In this document: positions 55,316-64,000 of the stretch, piece after piece
How the letters are laid out: every line of letters starts with the position of its first letter
Position numbering within the stretch: position 1 is the first letter of the stretch
NCBI GenBank assembly: GCA_029945375.1
Contig: CM057057.1
Location: 186,001-250,000, forward strand
Direction: 5' to 3'
Source: Agaricus subrufescens
Taxonomy: Eukaryota; Basidiomycota; Agaricomycetes; Agaricales; Agaricaceae
DNA: 64,000 nucleotides
Program-made: the position numbers and the translations under genes
The notes under the pieces: model-generated
Told to the model about the DNA's origin: nothing
Seen by the model: the letters and a program-made list of their open reading frames with translations, nothing else
Database searches by the model: none

Positions 55316-56067
55316 AGTAAACTACGTGAGGCGGAAGTGGATCAACAGAAGCGAGGGAAAGGATGGGCGAAGTTCGAAAGGTGAGGTGGTATATATGAAA
55401 TATAGGTGATCGTTGTAAACAGAATACACAACAAAGACCTCGAAAACCGAGGTTCCAGAACATCTGCTCGGAATCTGATCTTGTCAAGATCTTGTGGTTG
55501 AGGCCCGCCGCTTCCAATTGTTCCTGGTGTTTCGTACTGGAAGTAACGAAACAACCATGAATTTTTAAAATGTTTATTGCGTTTCCAGTGTACGCTACCG
55601 TGATATCTGAGAAATCCTTTGCATCTAATACAAGTGTCTAAACTTGCCATGATCATTGGTTCCTGGTGTACGCTTCCGTGAAATCTGAGAAATCTCCTGC
55701 ATCTAATACAAGTGTCTAAGCGTGCCATAATCATTAGTTCCTGGTGTGGCACTCCATACGTCGGAGGCGACCATGAATCTCGATTTTTATCGAATCGCAT
55801 AACTTTCGAGAACCTGATCTTTGACAAGATCTAGGTGCAAACTCATGGATGCTCTCTACCTTTTTAAAGGATGACGAAATGATAATTAAATGTGAATTCA
55901 ACAGTTTTCATAAGTTGCCAGACCAAAAGAAATCACTATTGCTATTTCCTAGTTAGGGAAAGCACTTCCGGATGGGGAACTCGAGCTCTCCGCGCCATTT
56001 CTCTCCCCCCCCCTCTACTCCCCTCCCCCCTCCCCATTCCCTCAAACAGTAAGAATAATTAATAATC
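55316..56067. other. 5' flank of the split host gene; no gene recognised
   Basis: Contains a 78-bp tandem duplication and a polypyrimidine run around 56009-56040. A 161-codon minus frame (55342-55827) spans the duplication, but it has no intron structure or ATG context I can support, and the region should hold the promoter of the gene starting at 55315. Confidence 0.5.
55588..55743. repeat. Two 78-bp tandem units
   Basis: Units 55588-55665 and 55666-55743 differ at about 11 positions. The length is a multiple of 3, and on the minus strand both keep an open frame with the peptide DTCIRC followed by a basic stretch. Confidence 0.8.
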
Positions 56068-56487
56068 TCAAATATCAACTGGGCTGCTTCGTCCCTCTCT
56101 CGGGGTTCGCCTTGGCTTCGGCCTCAAAGACTGGCGCGTCTGAAGTAGAGAGCGAAATTCGGCATTGTTCTGCGCAAGTTGGTGAACGTCAATAGTCGGC
56201 CTCCCAAAATAGATACGATCACATCGCCTGCACTATGGCGCAATGAGTTCAACAAAGGGCTCGGAAGAAAAATAAATAAAACCTACAAATGAAAACCATT
56301 TGCCGGCATTGGCCAAGGAAGGATCGGTCTGGCTGGTACAGAGCCTCTTCGTCTTCAACGAATGGGTAGGACAGAGGGAAGTGGTAGGAGGGGGGCCGAC
56401 TCTTTTTCGGAGGAACTTAAGAATTTTTGCCTCATTCTTCCGGCGAAGAATGGTGACACTTTCCATAGTCGATGTAGAGGGCTGCAT
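56068..56487 (-). CDS. Hypothetical protein with CxxC motif
   Basis: Two exons, 56487-56287 and 56232-56068, join in phase 0 with a good donor (GTAGGT) to give 121 residues. The exon junction creates FSFCRRCDRIYFGRPTIDV, a CxxC unit that could be half of a zinc site. The C-terminus is basic and Pro-rich (RPKPRRTPREGRS). The N-terminal exon is basic (RRKNEAKILKFLRKR). It lies divergent from the gene at 56799. An additional 5' exon is possible. No family recognised. Confidence 0.45.
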
Positions 56488-56640
56488 CGCGTTGGGGTCG
56501 AGATTGCCTGCAACAGTGGACTAATATAGTTTACCAAAGCCTTCGGCTCGTGCCAATCCTTTTGCGTTCCATTGCACAGAACCCGATTTATCGTTCATCA
56601 TTTCTAAAAATTTTCGTGTCCAGGGTCAGCGGATATACTT

Positions 56641-56711
56641 ATCGAAATAATAATAATAGCAACCATCATCATCATCATTATTATTATTATTATTATTATA
56701 GTAATAATGAT
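56641..56711. repeat. Compound trinucleotide microsatellite
   Basis: AAT, CAT and TAT runs in succession, in the 5' flank of the gene at 56799. Confidence 0.85.
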
Positions 56712-56798
56712 CTTGGTGAGGTTGCGGTGATCATATTAAAGGTCCTTCGCATGATGCGTTGGTACCAAACCATGCATTTCATCCTCCTTGGAGAAGTA

Positions 56799-57688
56799 AT
56801 GGCTGCACCAGTTTATCGAGACTCAGTACTCGATGCTGAAGAGTACTTGTCTGCCGCTACCGATGAAATAACTTCATTCCCTAGTGACGACGACATCTCG
56901 TTCCCGCCATCTCCTAGCTCCTCTGTCGATCTCCCTGACATCGGGGAATTGTTGGATAATCACAAACGATTGCGCTCGATCAAAGAGGGAAGTCGTTCGC
57001 CCCTCCCTAAGTCATCACTTCCTTCCTCTCCTGCTTCCGATGGGGACATGGCAATGGAGGAAGACTTCCCTTCAGGCCGTGTTCACCTCTATCATAAGGT
57101 ATGCTTGGTACTTCCACGTCGATTTACTTGCTCACGTACCCACTACTATAGGCTGGTGACTACCCGATGTTTTTCGAGATACCCTCGACAAATGGGTTTT
57201 TCTCTCTTCTCAACTGTCAAGGATTTGTCAAGCAAAGCCGTATCGTTACGCACCCTCTCGAAGTGTATGATGCCATGGTGGGGGACTTCGTCGCTCTGCC
57301 CCCGCTGGCTTATTGGCGCCAGTATTCCAGTGATCAATATTTGATCATTCGGGAACAAGGGGTTAACGACAAGGATTGTCCGGGGATAGATATTCTTATT
57401 GATGATCTCGAAGATCCCGTTGATGTCATGTTTCGGGATCCGCTTTGTCGTGAAATATGGCGTCGGGCTAGGGTCAACACTCCACCATCAACTCAAGTTC
57501 CAGTTGTTTCGTCCTCAGCCCAATGTTCCACGTACGACCGACAGGCAGTCCAAACTATGGGTGGACAGAAGCGTAAGCGGGCCACAACTGAAGACGAGGT
57601 CCCTGTACCACCGTTGAAGGTTTTGAAATCCCTCAAGCAAGGTAGTGGTAATACTTCCGATGACCCAATCACCGTTTGGGACGATTAG
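56799..57688 (+). CDS. Unrecognised protein of the KDZ neighbourhood
   Basis: Exons 56799-57098 and 57152-57688 give 278 residues. The N-terminal third is acidic and Ser/Pro-rich (ITSFPSDDDISFPPSPSSS). The middle is a compact globular-looking block (PMFFEIPSTNGFFSLLNCQG, then VGDFVALPPLAYWRQYSSDQ). The C-terminus has a nuclear-localisation-like GGQKRKRATTEDEVPVPPLK and an acidic end. The motif MxGQKRKR followed by charged residues also opens the KDZ transposase at 63267 (MPGQKRKRTN), suggesting the genes of this neighbourhood share nuclear targeting. Start chosen as the ATG in frame before the acidic block (MAAPVYRDS). Function unknown. Confidence 0.65.
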
Positions 57689-59049
57689 CTACTCGTAGTT
57701 TAGTTTATTCATTGAGTACTAGGTTTTTGTTTGCTCTCCGTTGACCAACTTCTGCTATATACACCTATTGATTTGGCTACCAGTTTCGTCTTTGAAGTTT
57801 GAAGGCACAGATATCAGTCAAGCTTCGAGCGTATTGACTTGGTCAAAGAAAAATAAGGTCATGGGAAGAAGATATATCATTATGCTATTCCGTTGGATAC
57901 GCGATAAATGGATAGCATGTAGTAATCCTCACTAAAGGCATTCACAGCGGCGCAGAGTGTTTTGACGCGGGTTGATATGGAGTACTTCAGTATCCGTAGG
58001 ATTGAATAATGAGCACTTCCTGAGTGCATTGATGAGATCTCATACGTCATGCTCATACATCCAAAGTATCCCCATAAATAGAAGAAATCCGAATCGAATG
58101 TTTGCTAAGTCACCTTCAAGCTATTGTTTTACAAGGTCAAGAGTTTGTGTTGGTGGCGTTCATCCACGGTGAAACAGGACCGGATCTGGCGATACACCCG
58201 GCAGAGGCCTGTCAAAATCAGTTACGATGATCTAGAAATTTGAATGCTGCGCACTCGTTGATGGCCCTCTGCTACCAAAGTATCCCCATGGATTCGATAT
58301 CCCGGTACCAACGCCGCCAGAATCACAAAATCCATTGAACAGAAAGGCAATGACAATTTTTGGAGCCTCACATCACCTAACGACAAGACACAATGAATTG
58401 AATCAACGAGCTCTCAATTTTAATCAGGAAAAAAAAAATTACCAAATGACGATACTAATTGAAATGTCAATTCCAACCAGTGTACGAAACGTCAGTTGCC
58501 AGCACAACGAAACCCGTTGGTCGCGAGCCTCATTTTGGAACGGCTCCCGATCGTACAACTATACGCGTTGGGGTGAATCGAGTGAGCACTCTCAATTCCA
58601 ATCAGCAAAGATAAAATGCTTACCCAACAGCTAGAACCACAGGTACTTCAACCCCTGTTAGTCACTTAGCTGAATGACAGGCTTCATGACCGTGAAGCAC
58701 CCTGCACTACTATATCTGAATCTTAAGCCGGTGGGCATTGTATTGGTACAGCCCGACATTCGGGGTAAGTACATCTCATCTTTGGTCGGACATTTTGCAT
58801 CGCATGAACGTAGTCATAGATGTTTTGGACTAGTAAAATTCAATTACGACTACATATGTGCTAAGTTTTCATTCAGCGCAGCGCAATTAGTACATGGCGG
58901 TGCGAAGGAGAAAGCCAAACGATCGGAACACGGAACATATGCCGCCGTAGGTTTACGGCCGGTTACAATTCATCACATGACTTATCCTGCCTGCTATGTC
59001 CCTTGTAAGTACTATTTTTGGTGAACAATATAATGTGTGACTTTTGTAA
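57689..59049. other. Intergenic region; no gene recognised
   Basis: AT-rich, with scattered short frames. A short sequence around AGCTCTCAATTTTAATCAG (about 58410) recurs diverged near 58585. Nothing supports a gene. Confidence 0.5.
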
Positions 59050-60392
59050 GACACGTAATCATGGCCGTCATAGAAACGTACCGACCATTGTTGATCGAAG
59101 GTGATCGCTGTTGTCAACGTCGTCTATTGAGTAAAGGACAGCAGGCGGGGGCACTTACTCATCGTTCCCCGCCCTTCCCACGCTTTTGATTTTTGATCCT
59201 CCACTCAAATTATCTTCCCACGCAGATTAGATGAACACTGGCACCCGCTCTTCGCTGACCATACAAACAAATGCAGTCTCAGGACCATCTATAAATATGT
59301 TACAATAATATTTAACTCATATGCAAAGTAAGGACACTGCTATTAAGCGTATATGAAATTTCCTTTAAAAAGGCTTGAAGCCGAGAACGCATTTATCTTC
59401 ATATATAATTGGGCGCGTGTGGCGCGTAAGGTGTGCATTGGAGCGCATTAACGAGGGCTATCTGATGCAGTCAAACGGACCAGAATTGATGAGATATTGT
59501 ACATTCTTGGGTAAATATATAATACTATGTTGGGAAATGAACTTGCATTTCGACTACCTTCCACCTCAATTATCCATATAACAACCAGATACATTGATTA
59601 AGATTTAAATCGTCTTTCGAAATCAAAAATAATCTCACGAATCGATAGGAGACTTGGTGCGATAATGGTAGAGAGACACAAATGTGTACGTTGGTGTAGA
59701 AGAAGCGCACCTTGATTAAGCTATAACATCAATGCATGTACCGTTCTCCTATGTTATCACACCAAGTCTCCTATCGATTCGTGAGATTATTTTTGATTTC
59801 GAAAGATGATTTAAATCTTAATCAATGTATATGGTTGTTATATGGATAGTTGAGGTGGAAGGTAGTCGAAATGCAAGTTCATTTCCCAACACGCCCTTAG
59901 TATTATATATTTACCCAAAGAATGTACAATATCTCATCCAATTCTGGTCCGTTTGACAAGCGAACTTTTGCATCAGATAGCCCTCGTTAATGCACTCCAA
60001 TACACACCTTACGCGCCACACGCGCCCAATTATATATGAAGATAAATGCGTTCTCGGCTTCAGAATGTCCCTCACAATTTTTAAAGGAAATTTATCATGT
60101 TATACGCTTAATAGCAGTGTCCTTACTTTGCATATGAGCTAAATATTATTGTAACATATTTATAGATGGTCCTGAGACTGCATTTGTTTGTATGGTCAGC
60201 GAAGAGCGGGTGCCAGTGTTCATCTAATCTGCGTGGGAAGATAATTTGAGTGGAGGATCAAAAATCAAAAGCGTGGGAAGGGCGGGGAACGATGAGTAAG
60301 TGCCCCCGCCTGCTGTCCTTTACTCAATAGACGACGTTGACAACAGCGATCACCTTCGATCAATGATGGTCGGCACGTTTCTGTTACGTGTC
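59050..60392. mobile_element. Foldback element: ~620-bp inverted repeat arms around an 88-nt loop
   Basis: Left arm 59050-59665 and right arm 59754-60392 are near-perfect reverse complements over almost their whole length, with a few small indels (for example about 12 nt missing near the outer end of the right arm). The loop is 59666-59753. It has no transposase. Outer ends carry GACACGTAA / TTACGTGTC. It could be a foldback/MITE-type element moved in trans, and its transcript would form a long double-stranded RNA. Confidence 0.88.
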
Positions 60393-60737
60393 GGGTAAGT
60401 GTCGGACTTTGAACATTAATTGAGCGGCGCTAGCGGGGTTATTGGGGGCCGAGATTCAAGGCGAGTGCCAACACAACACGTGATGGAATCTGACCAGCCT
60501 TAAATCTACCAACGCTGAATACTGCGGATCAGAGGCTTTCGTATTTCTTTCCTCTACGCCCATCACCAGAGGAAAATTAGGGGTAGTTGCGAGTAGATAG
60601 CCTCTGTAGTCTCACAAATTGTTATACCAATCCATTAATTGGTATGTAAACCTCTAATCAACCATATTGAAAGAGTCTTGAGCATAGTGAGCAGTCCGAG
60701 ATCAAAGTCCGGGATAAAAACAGCCTTCACCAATGGT
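60393..60737. other. Short intergenic region before the Spt5-like gene
   Basis: No gene seen; a TTG-initiated extension of the next frame begins at 60639 but lacks an ATG. Confidence 0.5.
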
Positions 60738-63178
60738 ATGCGACCTCCACCCGATCTTACAAAGTGGATAGCTTACCGAGATTGGACCCGGAACCAGACA
60801 CCAGAAGTATCACAGTTTGTAGACTACGAGGCAGTTGAGCATGATGCGGAAGAAACAAGTGAAGAGGAAGACGACTGTAAGCATTTCTTCATGTAACGGC
60901 GTAACCCAAATGAACGATATCTAGGTACCGGATTTATTGTATCTGACGAGGATGATGATGATCCGCAGGATGGTACTGGTTTGAATCATCGCTCGGGTTT
61001 ACAAGAGGAGGTCGCCACCACTGGAGATTTTTTATCTTCATTGGTTGAAAAGTATACCCATCCCTCCAGACCCTTTACTTCCAGGGATACTTCATGCGAT
61101 GCGAATAGACTTCATAGGCAGGATGATTGGGAAACATGGGAGGTTCCCGTCAATGTAGGTGGATGTTCATCTTATTGACGTATTAACTGATGTGAGCAAG
61201 GTTGGATCTGAGTCACGATGCGTACTTCGTATATACCAGCGATGCACACAGGGGATGTATGCTCACATGTTACCTCCTCGTAGCATATTCGCTCCCATAG
61301 GGATAATCGGGAGAGTTTTCGTTGAGGCCAAACGACTAGCGGATGTCTACACCATATGTAGAGGAATGTCCGGCGTGAGGTGGTGGGAGGGCAAAAAGGT
61401 CGACAATCTTGAAGCTATGAGACTCCTCCAACGGCAGATGCCTTCATTTGAACCCGAGAAGAATGGTTGGGTTCGTCTCAAGAAAAGACCGTACACTCGT
61501 GATGTCGCCGTCATCCGGCAAGTTTTGCCTAAAGGCCGACTGGGCGTCGTCGTAGTACCTCGCATTCCTCTCACACGCAAGAAGGATCCAAGCTCAAGTA
61601 TCACTAGGCGTACGAAACCAGCACCTCAACCGGTTGATTTAAAAGCCTTTGGCAAGTCAGGCCGTCGTCTACGGGTAGAGGGAACTGGCACTTCTACGAT
61701 ATACCGGTACCGCCAACGCGTATTTGATTCTTCTGGGTATCTCCTGCTCACCCTCAAACCCGACGAATATTATCATAACGACGTATCCCCGACCGTGGGT
61801 CAAGTTAGTCTCTTCGCCAACAGTATCTCAATCCCCACCGCCGCCAAACTGAAGGCTTTTCGTTGTGCCGAAAGCCGCCAACTTCAGATAGGAGACAAGG
61901 TCACCGTTGTAGCATCAGAACATGCTGGCCGAGTTGGTGAGATAGCAGCTGTTCTTGACACTTACGTCTATATACACTTTAGCGACCGTTCGGACTCTAA
62001 CATACCTGAGACAACTCAGATACTCAATCATTTTGTCCGTCGACACTTCAAAATTGGGGATAATGTTCGTGTCAAGGCTGGTGACTCAACTGGATATACG
62101 GGTTTCATTATAAAACTCGACGACCAATTAGATCAAATGACCATCTGCAACTCCAGTGCTACGGTAAGCCACCGCACTTTAAACGATCACCATAACCTCA
62201 TAATTGATTCTAGCATTTAACGATCCCTTACATTCACGCCGAGTTTGCTGATCCCAACCTCCAGCTAACTTCTCACCGTGCAAACCCCAATATTATCCAC
62301 ATCCCTTACCATACCTATGTAGTGTATCTCAATGTCCCTGCAGTTGTTTTGAAAGGGCCTCTCAAAGGCCGGTCCGGTATCATCAAGACGATCAATAGTC
62401 GAGGCGATGCCCAAGTCGAACTTCGGGGCTCACATCATTCAAGCTATCGTCTTCAAGAACTTAATCTTCATGCACTGGCATTTGAAATGTAACGTCCACC
62501 TAAATTGGCACTTTTTTTTTTTTGACGTATGTAAACAGGGAAGTCTGTAAGTGGTTTGCAATGAAGGGTATTGATGAGACCCTGCATCGGGTTGACGGCA
62601 TTCCGGATAACTGTTCAATACTCCGAGAAATTAACATCAACGTCGATCAGCGACCTCGGACACCGCCCCCTGAAAACGAGATCGGACAAGCCGGCCCATT
62701 TGGGTTAACTCCTGAAGACAGGCTAGTGGCCGCTCCACCAGCTATTTGTTCGTGGCGTCTCTTGGTGGTAGTGAACAGTTTGCTCATCTGTTGCGTAGCA
62801 CCTGATTTCTGGATCGCAAGACTTGAACATAGGGATTCATTTGGCTTGCTCCAGATCACTGTCCGAAGTGGCGGCCGGTTCGATGACGGCAAGTGGGATG
62901 ACCAAGTAGGAACCTACAAAGGTTTTGATGGGGCGAATGTATTGGTGTTGCTTCCGGGGCAAGACCTTACCCTGGTGCCTTACCTCTATGCAGCCCCTAC
63001 TTTTCCAAGCAAGAAGCATGATTATGTATTTTGCCTCTCGGAAGATCGATACTTCGGTGCTCGCTGTGTTGTTTGGAGATATGGAGCTGTTGAATGTGAT
63101 GTTACTCCTTTTAGAGGTGGTAACAAGGGAAAGGTTGTGCGAACGGTATCAACTTTCGACTTGGCCCTGGCGTCGTAA
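60738..63178 (+). CDS. Spt5-like KOW-domain protein associated with KDZ transposons
   Basis: 748 residues from five exons: 60738-60876, 60925-61154, 61201-62163, 62214-62488, 62539-63178. The N-terminus is acidic (EETSEEEDD, VSDEDDDDPQDG) as in Spt5. WETWEVPVNVGSESRCVLRI and GRVFVEAKRLADVY form an NGN-like region. KOW-type units follow: LQIGDKVTVVASEHAGRVGE, FKIGDNVRVKAGDSTGYTGF and LKGRSGIIKT. The C-terminal part has further beta-rich segments. Cellular Spt5 is a transcription elongation factor bound to RNA polymerase II; this divergent version with a transposase 88 bp downstream fits the Spt5-like proteins known to accompany KDZ transposons in mushrooms. Start chosen at the first in-frame ATG (MRPPPDLTKW). 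It is in the same orientation as the transposase, so the two may be co-mobilised. Confidence 0.88.
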
Positions 63179-63266
63179 TCCATGTTTACTTCAGTGTTTA
63201 TTTACATCATTACTATTTCAAGTATGAGCAATTGTGGTGCGACACATTTTGGTCCCTTCTAACTCA

Positions 63267-64000
63267 ATGCCAGGTCAAAAGCGTAAACGAACAAATTTGA
63301 AGCACGGAATTGTTCCTCTCAAGGTGGCAGAACCTCTGCCATCAGCGACAAGATTTGAAACTTTTTACCAGGAGGTTGTATTGGAAAGCAATGTCGATTA
63401 TACGGAGACTATTCCTTGGATTAACTCCTCAAGTACAAGTGTGGTAGAGGGTGTGGTAGAGCGTTCACAAGTGAGTCTTTGTTTGTGTTTTACGCTATTG
63501 CCTCATTCACCTCTCTAGGGGGCATCGTCAAAAATGGAGCCCTTCACAATGGAAGTACTGAAGGATATTCAAAGCGAAATTTTATCTCTCGAGGCAGATG
63601 AAGCTGTGGGCAAGAAATGTCCTTCATGTATTACCCTTTCGCAGAGCCAAGTTCAGGGTGATCTAGCGGGCAGCGAACCAAAGGCCATCTACCGATGTTT
63701 GGAGTGCTTTACTAACACTCCCGTCTGCTCTAGTTGTATAGTAAAGTGTCACCGCGACCACCCCTTCCATCGTATTCAAAGGTGGACGGGTACTTTCTTT
63801 GAGAAGGTAGCTTTAGGCGATCTGGGATATGTGTTACCTCTGGGCCACCAAGGCAATCATTGTCCTAGGAATATCGACTGTCCCAAAAATTTTGTTGTGG
63901 TACACACAAATGGGGTTCACGACTTGAAAATCCTCTACTGTCACTGTACCCCCTTTGAGCATCGGCAAGACAGGGCCCTACAGCTCATACGACATCAATT
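63267..64000 (+). CDS. CxC2-type KDZ transposase, 5' part (runs off the window)
   Basis: Exon 1 63267-63470, exon 2 from 63519 open to the window end. The protein starts MPGQKRKRTNLKHGIVPLK, a basic, nuclear-targeting N-terminus. Exon 2 carries the CxC2 cysteine cluster: CPSC, CLEC, CSSC, CHRDHPFHRI, then RWTGTFFEKVALGDLGYVLP and a second Cys/His set with FVVVHTNGVHDL and YCHC. These are hallmarks of the cysteine-cluster region preceding the DDE domain in Kyakuja-Dileera-Zisupton transposases of basidiomycetes. The catalytic domain lies beyond the window. The only intron seen is 48 nt. Confidence 0.9.

Overview
The window looks like a gene-poor, repeat-rich stretch of an Agaricomycete (mushroom-forming basidiomycete) genome. 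Evidence: genes carry many ~50-nt GT-AG introns; two multi-exon laccase-family genes sit in tandem; there is a secreted class 3 lipase; the mobile elements are typical of this group (an Ngaro-type tyrosine-recombinase retrotransposon, a Ty3/gypsy LTR element and a KDZ DNA transposon with its Spt5-like companion). The species cannot be named from the sequence alone.

Layout. (1) 1-9650: two tandem 13-exon laccase-family genes with intact reading frames. Both have lost the same three copper-ligand histidines of the trinuclear site. (2) 11476-18443 (minus): a secreted lipase gene cut in two by a ~5.75-kb Ngaro element (12068-17815) with complete split direct repeats. (3) 18444-26940: an old tandem duplication. 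Each unit holds a lipase (minus), a gene of an unrecognised family (plus) and a shared tail; the second lipase is a pseudogene and preserves the Ngaro-free target site. (4) 27867-37730: four more members of that unrecognised family (C, D, E and a truncated F), all on the plus strand. (5) 37741-38640: a satellite-like array built on the palindrome TAATCRTGATTA. (6) 38749-55315 (minus): an 11-exon host gene split in its seventh coding block by a 14.3-kb Ty3/gypsy-like element (40133-54440). LTRs are nearly identical and host coding is otherwise intact, so the insertion is very young. (7) 56068-64000: a KDZ transposon neighbourhood with a CxxC ORF, a nuclear-type acidic/basic protein, a ~1.3-kb foldback element, an Spt5/KOW-like gene and the 5' end of a CxC2-type KDZ transposase.

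Most notable: the unrecognised family at 19.6-37.7 kb, here called the GQG family. Its members combine an N-terminal block (hydrophobic-x-x-x-F-S-x-V-x-G-[ND]-Q-N), repeated V-x-G-Q-G segments each on its own exon, a Pro/Ser/Thr-rich or coiled-coil middle, and a short cationic amphipathic C-terminus. Every intron I could place in all six copies is phase 1, so every internal exon is a frame-neutral cassette. Second: the LTR element appears to join gag, protease and pol by two successive -1 frameshifts, each with a slippery heptamer directly before the stop. It also carries, between pol and the 3' LTR, two spliced, TATA-bearing genes on the opposite strand.

Exon coordinates were read by hand from splice signals and reading-frame continuity; no transcript or database evidence was available.
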